The notes beneath the pieces are model-generated. The model had not been told where the DNA came from. It saw only the letters and a list, made by a program, of their open reading frames with translations, and made no database searches. Below, piece by piece: positions 42,120 to 51,319 of a DNA stretch of 64,000 nucleotides; within the stretch, counting starts at the first letter, position 1; each line of letters starts with the position of its first letter. Position numbers and translations under genes: made by a program. This DNA is from JBOFWL01 sp051653605 (GTDB lineage: Bacteria; Spirochaetota; Brevinematia; Brevinematales; Brevinemataceae), in contig JBOFWL010000145.1 in NCBI GenBank assembly GCA_051653605.1, positions 372,001-436,000 on the forward strand, written 5' to 3'.

Positions 42120-44408
42120 TTATTTAGACAACTCTTGAGCCGTTTTTAAGACCCATGCTTCAGACCCAGGGATACCCATTTTATATGCCGTGCCAAAAAC
42201 TGAAAAAGCTTCTTTATAGGCGCCAAGATTGTAAAAAGACTGTCCTAACATCATCAGAACACTATCTTTGTCGGCAGTTTTACTCAAGAGGTAGGCTGCT
42301 TCTGCAAAATCACCCCTGTTGTAAGCTGTTGTTCCGTGTCGAAATGCCGATGCCGGTGAAGGAGCAGGATTGCCCCATCGGCTTTCAATAAGGCTATAAG
42401 TTTGTTTATTCGTTATAACTTCGGGGACTCTCGATCTCCAATACTTGATGTTCTCGCTCCAGAGAGTTTGATTATCTTGAATCCACTCTTGACTCTGGGA
42501 TAACCATCCTTCTTTTTTTCGTGATCGTTTTTGAATCATTTCTATTGTTGGAATTGGCTCTTCTAGGAAGCCTTCATCCATCCCTCGAAGACGAACTAGT
42601 GGCGATGTTGTTTGCAACATCTTATAAAAAGCGGTGTTATCGATTCGAGAAAGAATAGTTGGATCGAATCTAGGTGGCTCGTAGGCAATAACGGGAACTT
42701 CTTTAAGGCGCGTGGTTACCGATGCCTTTGAGGGATCATTTATGCTATTCAATCCTGCCAACTGTGCTCTGCTTGTAATATCATTGGCTCTCGCCTGTGC
42801 TTCCATTTGTTTTTTAAGCGCAGCATATTCTTCATCATACTGTTTACGAAGAATTTCCGCTCTGGCAACAAGCATTTTTTCTATTTGATCTTTAAGACTA
42901 GAAATAGCCATATTATAACTTCGGTGCAATGCTTTAAGGCGATTTGCAAGTTGATTGCGGCGTTTTTCTCTCAAAGCAGGAATAGAAAGTTTATTGTTTT
43001 TAATAGTAAATTCTTTGATACGGATTTGATCCCGTTTTCGAAGATATTCCGATGCTAAGACTTTTGTTTGATTATAGTTGAATGACATCGACGCAGCAAT
43101 GCGATCTTCTAAAGAAATAGCCGTTTCGATTTCCTGCGTGAGTAGTTTAATATCATTTAAAAACTTCTCTGATTCTTCTGCATCAATTCGAGACGCTTCT
43201 TCTTTCATATCATTTTCTGTTTTAACTAAAATATTATATTTAGAAGCTAAATTTCGGTAAAAGCTTTCTGTTAAAATTGCTTCTTGCGTTCCGTCAAAAG
43301 ATGAGGCACGAAACGAGGTTTGAGGGGTAACGCTAAATCCAGGAGCAATAAAAGTATTAGAAGGATTTTGGAATTCCCTAGGGCCAAGTGGATCTATGTT
43401 GAGCGTTGGCACTGATTGGGTAGTCGTGTTCTGCTGCAAAACTGGGGCAATCAATAAATTACTCAATGTTTGTTGTACAGCTTGTTCAATATCCGTTTCG
43501 GTGAGGTAGTCGCCTTGTTGGACAGCTAACTGTTCACTTCGGCGAATAAATTCTTTTTTGGATGCAATCGAAAATGGGGGAGCTTGCCGCACAAGTACCG
43601 CTGGCGTTGTAAACACGTTAAGCCCTGCTTGCCATTGAGGCGCCTCTTTTGAAACAACCGCATAGTAATAAGGAGTTTCTAAGGCTATGTTGTGATCCTC
43701 AAAAGAAAATTTATTTGTAAGAACCGCATAAGCCGGAAGATCCAGGGGGCTTCTAAATTTAAGATCGGCGATGGGGTGGCGTGATCGATATACATAAAAG
43801 ATGTATTCTTGACGATTATTTGGAAATGCAGTCCAGTTGAGTCTGAAGGAATCTTCAACCGAATTTAGCCGAACTGATGTGACGATGATTTTCGTATCCG
43901 TTGTTAATTTAACAGTTGAAGGAATTGATGAACTACTTTTTTGCAATTGGAACGCAATAGGTTGTATCGTGTAACCGAGTTCGGGTAGTAGATTAAACTC
44001 TACCCCTGTATACGGCAAGTTTCGGCGAATTGCCTCATTAATTGCCAACCCCTGACTTGGAGCCACCGCAAAATAATATTGCCCCGATACTTCAATAGGC
44101 ACCGTTGCTTTATAAATATAAAGTCCATTTTGATAAATAGCGCCAGCGAAAGATATTGGTGTGACAGCTTTAGAATCGCGCATATATGCACCGCTAGAAA
44201 TAGCATTGGTAGGATTGATGTAAATAGTGAAAGCGTCTCTTTCTTCTGGGTTGATGTCGGAGAGCCACTCTAACTCTACACCACGTGCGGTCACATTAAC
44301 AATTTGAAGCTTTGTAACATAATTTTTATATAAAGACGAAGCCGACTGCTGGCTATAGAGCGTCGAACAAGTGCTCACTAGAACTAAAAATTTGATCATC
44401 TGTTTCAT
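42120..44408 (-). CDS. Large secreted protein with FN3-like domains, coiled coil and C-terminal TPR
   Basis: 762 aa; not recognised as a whole. Signal peptide MKQMIKFLVLVSTCSTLYS, then QQSA. Two regions near residues 30-130 and 175-270 look like fibronectin type III domains (VTARGVELEWLSD, DSFRLNWTAFPNNRQEYIFYVYRS). A long charged coiled coil spans about 385-560. The end (about 690-762) has TPR-like units such as ASAFRHGTTAYNRGDFAEAA. The ATG at 44408 has AGAAGG at 5 bases. Probably a periplasmic or surface scaffold. Confidence 0.8.
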   Translation of the reverse strand: MKQMIKFLVLVSTCSTLYSQQSASSLYKNYVTKLQIVNVTARGVELEWLSDINPEERDAFTIYINPTNAISSGAYMRDSKAVTPISFAGAIYQNGLYIYKATVPIEVSGQYYFAVAPSQGLAINEAIRRNLPYTGVEFNLLPELGYTIQPIAFQLQKSSSSIPSTVKLTTDTKIIVTSVRLNSVEDSFRLNWTAFPNNRQEYIFYVYRSRHPIADLKFRSPLDLPAYAVLTNKFSFEDHNIALETPYYYAVVSKEAPQWQAGLNVFTTPAVLVRQAPPFSIASKKEFIRRSEQLAVQQGDYLTETDIEQAVQQTLSNLLIAPVLQQNTTTQSVPTLNIDPLGPREFQNPSNTFIAPGFSVTPQTSFRASSFDGTQEAILTESFYRNLASKYNILVKTENDMKEEASRIDAEESEKFLNDIKLLTQEIETAISLEDRIAASMSFNYNQTKVLASEYLRKRDQIRIKEFTIKNNKLSIPALREKRRNQLANRLKALHRSYNMAISSLKDQIEKMLVARAEILRKQYDEEYAALKKQMEAQARANDITSRAQLAGLNSINDPSKASVTTRLKEVPVIAYEPPRFDPTILSRIDNTAFYKMLQTTSPLVRLRGMDEGFLEEPIPTIEMIQKRSRKKEGWLSQSQEWIQDNQTLWSENIKYWRSRVPEVITNKQTYSLIESRWGNPAPSPASAFRHGTTAYNRGDFAEAAYLLSKTADKDSVLMMLGQSFYNLGAYKEAFSVFGTAYKMGIPGSEAWVLKTAQELSK

Positions 44409-44666
44409 AGACACCTTCTTTGTAAAAGGAATTCATTTTTCAAAAAACCCACTTTTATGATTGCCTTTCGGAAAATAAACTTAAGTAACTTTAATAGTTA
44501 TCAGCTATATTTCCAAACCGCACAATAGTGTATCTGATTTAGCATATATCTGTCTAGATTTATTTTTATTTTTTGTGCAATATTCTGAACGATACTTGAA
44601 AGATTGTTATTAGCCAATTTCGCATAATAGTTCAATGATTTTTTTGGGGTTATTCAGGTTGATTTT

Positions 44667-44722
44667 TTTCTGAACGATTGAACAATCCTCTGCACTCATT
44701 TTGAATAGGAATCGTTCAGAAA
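44667..44722. repeat. Inverted repeat of TTTCTGAACGATT
   Basis: Perfect 13-base arms; a third, direct copy lies 85 bases upstream. Possible operator or RNA stem-loop. Confidence 0.6.
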
Positions 44723-44900
44723 TTTTTGGCTTTGAACACTTATAATACTTATGCTTTTCATTAAAATAAGCACAAAAAATCTCTACACTAATTCTACTTC
44801 TACATATATATATTATTTTTTTCTTTATAAGTATTTAAAATAGAGTTTCTAAAAAAATGAGAAAATAAGAGATTTTATCCCTTATTGTATAGTTTAAAAC

Positions 44901-44929
44901 TTGACTAAAAAAACAATTTTCTTCATAAT
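44901..44929 (+). promoter_or_regulatory. Promoter of the PAS-SpoIIE phosphatase gene
   Basis: TTGACT, 17-base spacer, CATAAT, about 35 bases before the start codon. Confidence 0.65.
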
Positions 44930-44963
44930 AAAATATGGTACATATAATAAACTGGAGGATAGT

Positions 44964-47087
44964 ATGACGACAATGCTTGCTTTCCTCTTTCATGGATTAA
45001 CTATACTATCTATTGTCTTTTTTTCTTCCTTATTTATGATTTATTTTGCGAATTCTTTTCGCTTTTTTCGCCTGATTGATAATATCTTTTTTAGTTATAC
45101 TTCTCTCATTGGTTTGAAAACAGATTGGAAAAACTCTTTCCTTGAAAAGATGGCTGAGGAATCGCGAAAGTTTTTTCACAGCTCTTTTTTCTGTGTGATG
45201 ACTATTAAAAAAAATCATGCTAAATTCTGTGTGGTGGCTTCTGCCAAAAAGTTCATTTCTCTTACCGATCAGATAAATAAAAAAGAGTTCCCAATCAATA
45301 TAAATAGACTCTTTCATTTTTTTCCTACTTTCCCATCTGAACGTGGGATTTTCATGGAGGAAAAAGTACGCCGAAATATGGGGCTAAAATGCTCTTTTAC
45401 AATTCCTATTATTACGGAAAATAACAAACCTGAAGCGCTGATCAATTTATATTTTGAAAACTATTTTTCCGCAGTGCTGGCATGTTTTTCTTATCTCATT
45501 TTTAGAAATCGAATTAACTACTTTTTTGCAGCTATGCTAAGAAATGTCTATACCGATCAAAAAGATTTGGCAGAAGTCTTACTAGAACAAATTGAGGGCT
45601 ATGCTCTTGTTTCGCTTGATAATAAATCTCAAATTATCTCTTGGAATAAAGGCGCCGAAAAATTGTTTGGATACCGTGGGGTTGAAATTATCGGTCAAAA
45701 ATTTTCTGTGCTTTTTCATGAAAATGATGCCTCATCCCTTGATAGATGTTTAGAAATTCTAGAGATTAAAGAAGAAATTAAATTCTTTGCAACTCTTAAA
45801 GATAGAATGACTGTAACTATTAAAGCTGAACTCACAATGAAGAGAATGGTTCAGGAATCGGGAGATATTTCTGGTTATAGTGTCTTCATAAAAGATATTA
45901 CTAAAGAAGACATCTTTAAACAAAATATTCAGCAATATAGTTTCATCAACTACACAATTTTAGAAAATTCTCAAGATGGAATTTTGATTCTTGATGAAAA
46001 TGATAAGATTATCTTCTATAATCAAAGAGTAAGAACAATTCTTGATAACCCGATGAATTTATTTGGGGTTCCTGGACGTAAGATTTTCCCTAGACATTTT
46101 AGCGAACAGTTTGAGGATGCGTTGTCTTCACTTAAGGATAGTAAATCTGAATTCGAAGAACTCGACTATATGTTTGAACAGCACTATTATAATATTCGAT
46201 TCTTTCGGGTTCATAAGAATGCTGATAACGACTATGGTGGTGTTATCGTCTTTTTCATTGACGAAACTCTCCGCATGAATACCCTCATCGAACTGGAAGA
46301 GAAAAAAGAAGCTTTAGAAGTTATTAATAGTAATTTGCTCGATGCCCTTAGCTCGGCAAGGGTGATGCAGCAGAATCTTATCCCTAAAAGCTTGCCTTTT
46401 AGATCTGATTTTGCCTGTGCCGTACTTTATCAGCTCAGTGACGAAATTGGCGGAGATTTCTATTATGTGGATGTTATCAAAGCCAACGATAAAGAATATG
46501 CCATTGCTTTTGTGAGTGATGTTAGTGGGCACGGTATTGCGGCTTCTATGATGAATGTTATGGTTAAAGATGTTTATGTGTCCCTAAGAGAAGAAATGGA
46601 ACACGGCAATGTACCTGTGGTTCCCTCAGCCTTTTTAGAAAATCTCAATAAGAGGCTCTTTGACCTAGACTTTTTTGAAAATAAATTTATAACTTGTTTT
46701 GTCGCTGTTATAAATCTTACCGACCACGAAGTGACAATGGCTTCGGCTGGGCATCCTCTGCCATATTTTATCCACGAAGGGCAAGCAAAAATTTTCAACT
46801 TCAAAAGAGCGGTTCCTCTTGGTGTTTTAGAAATGCTCCCAAAATCGCTTGAGTATAAAACTTCCTATATGCCTGGAGACAAACTTGTTTTCTATACAGA
46901 TGGTTTCTTAGATATTTTTGAGAAGAGAGGAAAAACTCCTTCAGAATCTATAGAAGAATTTTTAACAGAAAATCACAATGCCTCATTAGAGCGTATGATT
47001 GAATTATCAGAAAATCAAAATAAGCTCTATAGAGAAGAAAATAAACTTTCTCCAGATGACCTCACGATTCTCTACATACGCTTGTAA
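44964..47087 (+). CDS. PAS-domain PP2C (SpoIIE/RsbU-type) phosphatase, membrane-bound
   Basis: 707 aa. One N-terminal membrane helix (about residues 5-28) and a GAF-like stretch are followed by two PAS domains: one near 205-320 (EGYALVSLDNKSQIISWNKG) and one near 330-440 (NSQDGILILDENDKIIFYNQ). A short coiled coil leads to the SpoIIE domain with the metal-binding motifs EIGGDFYYV, FVSDVSGHGIAASMM, MASAGHPLPYF and LVFYTDGFLD. Such proteins dephosphorylate anti-sigma antagonists, but no partner is encoded nearby. The ATG has GGAGG at 6 bases. Confidence 0.92.
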   Translation: MTTMLAFLFHGLTILSIVFFSSLFMIYFANSFRFFRLIDNIFFSYTSLIGLKTDWKNSFLEKMAEESRKFFHSSFFCVMTIKKNHAKFCVVASAKKFISLTDQINKKEFPININRLFHFFPTFPSERGIFMEEKVRRNMGLKCSFTIPIITENNKPEALINLYFENYFSAVLACFSYLIFRNRINYFFAAMLRNVYTDQKDLAEVLLEQIEGYALVSLDNKSQIISWNKGAEKLFGYRGVEIIGQKFSVLFHENDASSLDRCLEILEIKEEIKFFATLKDRMTVTIKAELTMKRMVQESGDISGYSVFIKDITKEDIFKQNIQQYSFINYTILENSQDGILILDENDKIIFYNQRVRTILDNPMNLFGVPGRKIFPRHFSEQFEDALSSLKDSKSEFEELDYMFEQHYYNIRFFRVHKNADNDYGGVIVFFIDETLRMNTLIELEEKKEALEVINSNLLDALSSARVMQQNLIPKSLPFRSDFACAVLYQLSDEIGGDFYYVDVIKANDKEYAIAFVSDVSGHGIAASMMNVMVKDVYVSLREEMEHGNVPVVPSAFLENLNKRLFDLDFFENKFITCFVAVINLTDHEVTMASAGHPLPYFIHEGQAKIFNFKRAVPLGVLEMLPKSLEYKTSYMPGDKLVFYTDGFLDIFEKRGKTPSESIEEFLTENHNASLERMIELSENQNKLYREENKLSPDDLTILYIRL

Positions 47088-47112
47088 ATATTAAGTTTTT
47101 TTAAAACATTCC

Positions 47113-47144
47113 GACCTCTCCTTAGAAGAGGTCTTTTTTTTTTT
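47113..47144 (+). terminator. Terminator of the phosphatase gene
   Basis: Stem GACCTCT/AGAGGTC with a 7-base loop, then at least ten T. Confidence 0.85.
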
Positions 47145-47187
47145 ATAAGCCTTTATCAGCAATAAGAAATTTTGAATGAGGTTCTTA

Positions 47188-48096
47188 ATGGTTGTATTTA
47201 ATCACGTTTCTCACGATTATGGGAATTTTCGCGCTCTGCATGATGTTTCTTTCTTTATAAAAGAAGGGTCTCTCTTAGCTCTTCTAGGCCCCAATGGTGC
47301 GGGTAAAAGTACGATAATGGGAATTATGACCGCTATACGGACTCCTGTGGAAGGTAAAGTTACCGTATCTGGTATTGATATCTTTGAAAATCCTGAAGAA
47401 GCTAAAGCTAACATTGGCTACCTAGGAGAAATCCCTCCCCTTTATCCCGAGCTAACTGTTTGGGAGTACTTGACTTTTGCAGCTCAACTTCAAAAAGTAT
47501 CTAATCCTAAAAATAGAACTATTGAAATTCTCGAGTTACTTAAAATCTCTGATCGAAAAGATGCGCTGATTAAAAATCTTTCTAAAGGACTTAAGCAAAG
47601 AGTTGGTATCGCTCAAAGTATTATTCACAACCCAAAACTTCTAGTATTGGACGAGCCAACAGTTGGGCTAGAGCCTTCTCAATTAATAGAGTTTCGAACC
47701 CTCATAAGAAATCTAGCTAAAAGCCAAAATATGACTGTAGTGCTTTCAACTCATATCATGCAAGAGGCAGCAGAACTCTGCGATGAAATTCTTATCGTTA
47801 ATGAAGGGCGAATTATTTTTGATGGAAGCCAAAAAGAATTGTTAGCTAAAGAAAATACTTTGAGCTATCGAGCGGAGGCAGAGAATATTAAAATTCTAAA
47901 AGAGAAATTAGAAACGCAAGACTTTATTAATCAGATTGAAGAAAAAGACAATGCCTTGATTATTTCTTGTGATCGACCTGCAGCTGAAGATATCGCTTCA
48001 TTAATGGTGAATACTAAATGTGGGTTTATCAGTTTAACGAAAACTCATAGCAGTTTAGAAGAAGTGTTTCTCAATCTTACAAAGGGAGATAAATAA
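47188..48096 (+). CDS. ABC transporter ATP-binding protein (GldA/ABC-2 type)
   Basis: 302 aa. Walker A GPNGAGKST, signature LSKGLKQRVGIAQ, Walker B LLVLDEPTVGLEP and H-loop STHIMQEA. The C-terminal extension of about 80 residues is of the CcmA/GldA kind. The ATG at 47188 has GAGG at 6 bases and fits family starts; an in-frame ATG lies four codons earlier. The permease start overlaps its stop by one base (TAATG). It powers the two membrane proteins encoded next. Confidence 0.93.
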   Translation: MVVFNHVSHDYGNFRALHDVSFFIKEGSLLALLGPNGAGKSTIMGIMTAIRTPVEGKVTVSGIDIFENPEEAKANIGYLGEIPPLYPELTVWEYLTFAAQLQKVSNPKNRTIEILELLKISDRKDALIKNLSKGLKQRVGIAQSIIHNPKLLVLDEPTVGLEPSQLIEFRTLIRNLAKSQNMTVVLSTHIMQEAAELCDEILIVNEGRIIFDGSQKELLAKENTLSYRAEAENIKILKEKLETQDFINQIEEKDNALIISCDRPAAEDIASLMVNTKCGFISLTKTHSSLEEVFLNLTKGDK

Positions 48097-48797
48097 TGAA
48101 AGCAATTTTTATGAACGAACTTAGACTTTATGGATTGTCGTGGCTAGGGTGGAGTGTATTGCTTCTTTTAAATATTACTGCATTTTTAGGATTTAATGGA
48201 GGGGCTGCCTCCTATGGAAAATTTGAAGGATTTTTCAGTATGCTTCAAATGCCACTTGCTTGGGCTGTGATTATCTCAGGTGCAAGATCTTTTGCTCGAG
48301 ACAAAGAACTTGGATTATATGAATTATTTTTTACAGCACCTGTATCGCTAACGCATATCATCCTTGCTAAATTTGCATCATTATTTGTATTCTTTTTAAT
48401 TCCTGTACTAGGATTATTAATTTACCCTCTAACAGCTTCTTTTTTTATAAATATTTCTTGGATGACAGTTATATCGGGCATGTTTGGGCTTATTCTTCTT
48501 TTATCAATTTTTTGCTCTTTAGCAATATTAGCTTCATCTTTTGCTCAAAGTACACTTACAGCGATAGTGTTCGGATTCGGCATTTGGATTGTCATGACTC
48601 TTATTGGATCTCTTGTTCCTATTTTACCTGCGGGCACTTTACTAAGATCTATGACAGAGGGCTTTTCTTATAGTTTACGCTTCAACGATATTTCGAATGG
48701 AGTGTTTCGCTGGGATGATATTATCTTCTTTATAGCTCTCTCACTTTTTTTCTTGAAAATGTCTGAAAGCAGAGTTCTTGCTCAAATATCACGCTAG
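48096..48797 (+). CDS. ABC-2 type permease (GldF-like)
   Basis: 233 aa with six membrane helices. The N-terminal NELRLYGLSWLGW and FFTAPVSLTHIILAKFASLF are typical of GldF/NosY-like permeases. Translation is coupled to the ATPase by TAATG. The set ATPase-permease-Gld auxiliary protein matches gliding-motility type ABC genes, which in non-gliding bacteria have unknown cargo. Confidence 0.9.
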   Translation: MKAIFMNELRLYGLSWLGWSVLLLLNITAFLGFNGGAASYGKFEGFFSMLQMPLAWAVIISGARSFARDKELGLYELFFTAPVSLTHIILAKFASLFVFFLIPVLGLLIYPLTASFFINISWMTVISGMFGLILLLSIFCSLAILASSFAQSTLTAIVFGFGIWIVMTLIGSLVPILPAGTLLRSMTEGFSYSLRFNDISNGVFRWDDIIFFIALSLFFLKMSESRVLAQISR

Positions 48798-48806
48798 GGG
48801 ATTGCT

Positions 48807-50408
48807 ATGAAAAAATCATATATTATTTTTTGTATACCTGCCATTGTGTGTCTATTTTCTATAATTTCGTATGTACTATGGGGAGAGAAAAGCGTTGCCT
48901 TTAGATCATCTCTCTTAGTTTTAACAATCTCAATGATAGCAGTAGCGATTTTTTACCACCAAAAATTTACTGATTATTTTAAGAAGAAAAAAGCTTCTAG
49001 AGGTAGATTTATTGAAGCCTTTGCAATTCTTATTTTTTCTATGACACTATTGATTACTCTGAAAAGCTTCAACCTTAATATAGATTGGACATCTCAAGGG
49101 CTTTTCAAATTATCTACAGAAACGAAACATATTTTAAAAACTGTCCCTAAAGAGAAACCTATTCAGATTACACTTTTTTACTATTTAGACCCAAATGATA
49201 ATGTAGGTGCTGTTGCTGAGTATGGAAAAAAACTAGCAAACAGATATGAATCTGCTTCCCCATTAATTTCATTCAAAGAAGTAAATCCTCTAAGAGACAA
49301 AGTGATTGCCGATGAATATGGCATCCAAGAAAATGGAACTTTTGTTTTTGAAATGGACGGAAGAAGAGAGTACATTGCTCCAACGCTATTGGTTGAGACT
49401 TTTCAAGAAGGTGAAATTCTCTATAAAGGGGAAACTATTTTTTCAGCTGCAATTGATAAACTTGTTAATAACCAGGAAACAAAAATTTACTTTCTTACTG
49501 GAAATGGAGAAATTGATTGGCAAAGTGGAGGAGCGAGAGGATATGATGGAATTTATGGTGCTCTCCAAGATAGAAGGTATAATTTAGCTGCACTCAATCT
49601 CGACCACAATCCTACTGTTCCTAATGATGCAAATCTACTTGTTGTTGGAGACCCTCAGAGCCCTCTTACAGAAACAACGATAAATTCTATAGAAAGATAT
49701 ATTGAGAGAGGCGGCGCTATCTTATTTCTCCTTGGCCAAAGAACAACTGAAGATATCAACATTTTACTCATTAAGGGTGGATTTGTATACCTAAACAATG
49801 TTGCTCTGGACATGTCCCGTGTAGCCAAGAATAGTGGCGAGTTTTCAATTATTCCAGATTTATCTCCTAGATCAGATATAACTAGACTTCTTAGAAGACG
49901 AAACTTAGGGGTGATCTTTCCTTCTTCTTCAGCCTTTGCAACAATACCTGAAGATAGAAGTGATAAAAATTTTCTATACGATATCGCACCCTTAGCCAGA
50001 AGCTCTGCCCAAGGCTTTGGAGAAACATCTTTCAAAACTGGAAAATATCAAAAGGACGACGATGATATTGAAGGGCCATTAATACTTGCTGCATCATCTA
50101 TTGTTGCTCCAAAAAATTCTCCAGAAACCCAATCTAGATTTCTTGTTTTTGGATCTACAGAATTTATAGATAATAATAGTAGATTTTTAGGCGGAAATAT
50201 GAACTTATTTCTCAATGGGATTGATTTCTTGTTGAACAAAGATTTGAAAACATCTGTGGCACCAAAAACTGAAAATCTAACCTTATCTTTTGCTGACCCT
50301 CTACAATTAAGAACAATGTTTGTGATTACTTCAATTTGGATTTTATTATGGATATGTTCTGGCGTTGCGATCCTTTTAACAAGAAGAAATATGGTTAAAA
50401 AATTATAG
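48807..50408 (+). CDS. Gld-type ABC auxiliary membrane protein (GldG-like)
   Basis: 533 aa. Two or three membrane helices at the N-terminus (about residues 5-90), a large periplasmic domain of the uncharacterised ABC-transport family (GldG/IFT52-like, with GNGEIDWQSGGARGYDGIY and a segment ANLLVVGDPQSPL), and a final membrane helix (about 503-525, SIWILLWICSGVAILL). It is 9 bases after the permease. The parS sites begin directly after its stop codon. Confidence 0.88.
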   Translation: MKKSYIIFCIPAIVCLFSIISYVLWGEKSVAFRSSLLVLTISMIAVAIFYHQKFTDYFKKKKASRGRFIEAFAILIFSMTLLITLKSFNLNIDWTSQGLFKLSTETKHILKTVPKEKPIQITLFYYLDPNDNVGAVAEYGKKLANRYESASPLISFKEVNPLRDKVIADEYGIQENGTFVFEMDGRREYIAPTLLVETFQEGEILYKGETIFSAAIDKLVNNQETKIYFLTGNGEIDWQSGGARGYDGIYGALQDRRYNLAALNLDHNPTVPNDANLLVVGDPQSPLTETTINSIERYIERGGAILFLLGQRTTEDINILLIKGGFVYLNNVALDMSRVAKNSGEFSIIPDLSPRSDITRLLRRRNLGVIFPSSSAFATIPEDRSDKNFLYDIAPLARSSAQGFGETSFKTGKYQKDDDDIEGPLILAASSIVAPKNSPETQSRFLVFGSTEFIDNNSRFLGGNMNLFLNGIDFLLNKDLKTSVAPKTENLTLSFADPLQLRTMFVITSIWILLWICSGVAILLTRRNMVKKL

Positions 50409-50414
50409 GAATAA

Positions 50415-50442
50415 ATAAAATGTTTCACGTGAAACATTTTAT
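50415..50442. other. parS: Centromere-like site parS 1
   Basis: Core TGTTTCACGTGAAACA at 50421-50436, identical to the consensus ParB-binding site of Bacillus and many other bacteria. The symmetry extends to a perfect 28-base palindrome (50415-50442). Confidence 0.95.
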
Positions 50443-50454
50443 GGATAGCATGAC

Positions 50455-50476
50455 GATTGTTTCACGTGAAACAATC
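50455..50476. other. parS: Centromere-like site parS 2
   Basis: Second identical core TGTTTCACGTGAAACA at 50458-50473 inside a perfect 22-base palindrome; core centres are 37 bases apart. Both sites lie upstream of parA. Confidence 0.95.
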
Positions 50477-50539
50477 TAAATGTGCTTTGTTTTATTTAAC
50501 AGGGAAAAATTAAAAACAATAATCTTTGGGAGCGTAATT

Positions 50540-51307
50540 ATGGCAAAAATTGTCGTAACGGCTAATCAAAAGGGCGGCGTTGGTAAAACTACAACTTGTG
50601 TTAACCTTGCCGTTTATGCCGCGAATCAAGGCAGGAGAGTTCTTTTATTAGATCTTGATCCTCAAGGTAACGCATGTTCTGGACTTGGAATTGATGCTCG
50701 AGATCGTGGCGACGGAATTTACGAGGTGTTTATTGGTGAAAAGACTATGCAACAAGTTATAATTCCCTCTCGATATGAAAACCTATTTATTGTTCCTGTT
50801 TCTGTTGATTTGGCGGGTGCTCAAGCGGAGTTGTTTGATCAACCTAAACGAGAGTACATTATAAAGAAGGCCTTGGAGTCTGTAGGAGAAGAGTTTGATC
50901 TTATTCTATTGGATACACCGCCATCTTTGGGTTTATTTACCTTGAATGGATTAACAGCCGCCCACAGTGTTATGATACCATTGCAGAGTGAGTTCTATGC
51001 GATGGAAGGGCTTGCTCAGCTTCTTAAAGCAATAAAATTGGTTAAGAGTTCTACCAATCCTGATCTAGAAATAGAGGGTGTTGTTATTACAATGTTTGAC
51101 GGTAGAACAAATTTAGCTAAGGATGTCTTCTTGGAAGCAAGGAGATTTTTTGAAGATAAGGTTTATCAATCAGTTATCCCCAGGAATGTGCGATTGAGTG
51201 AGGCTCCTTCGCATGGTGTTGCGATTTATGAATATGATCCAGGGTCGCAGGGTGCGAAATCTTATTCTGCTTTTGGGCAGGAGTTTTTGCAGAGAGCTGG
51301 TATTTAA
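50540..51307 (+). CDS. parA: Chromosome partitioning ATPase ParA (Soj)
   Basis: 255 aa. Deviant Walker A KGGVGKTT at residues 11-18, DLDPQGNACSGLG, the Walker B LILLDTPPSLG and the C-terminal PRNVRLSEAPSHG. This is the chromosomal Soj type without a DNA-binding N-terminal extension. The ATG at 50540 has GGGAG at 7 bases; the longer frame runs back to the parS sites. It acts with ParB in segregation of the origin region. Confidence 0.97.
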   Translation: MAKIVVTANQKGGVGKTTTCVNLAVYAANQGRRVLLLDLDPQGNACSGLGIDARDRGDGIYEVFIGEKTMQQVIIPSRYENLFIVPVSVDLAGAQAELFDQPKREYIIKKALESVGEEFDLILLDTPPSLGLFTLNGLTAAHSVMIPLQSEFYAMEGLAQLLKAIKLVKSSTNPDLEIEGVVITMFDGRTNLAKDVFLEARRFFEDKVYQSVIPRNVRLSEAPSHGVAIYEYDPGSQGAKSYSAFGQEFLQRAGI

Positions 51308-51319
51308 AAAGGAGAAGAT

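Larger units (their letters stand above)
44409..44963. other. 555-base divergent intergenic region with repeated motif
   Basis: No gene seen. It holds three copies of TTCTGAACGAT: 44583-44593 and 44668-44678 on the plus strand, and 44711-44721 inverted. The last two form a perfect 13-base inverted repeat (44667-44679 / 44710-44722) with a 30-base spacer. GATTGAACAATC (44676-44687) is a further small palindrome. A promoter for the phosphatase gene is at 44901-44929. Confidence 0.6.

Noticed and set aside
50048..50437. Minus-strand open frame covering the first parS site
   Set aside because: Shadow of the GldG-like gene; the parS palindrome explains its MFHVKH start.
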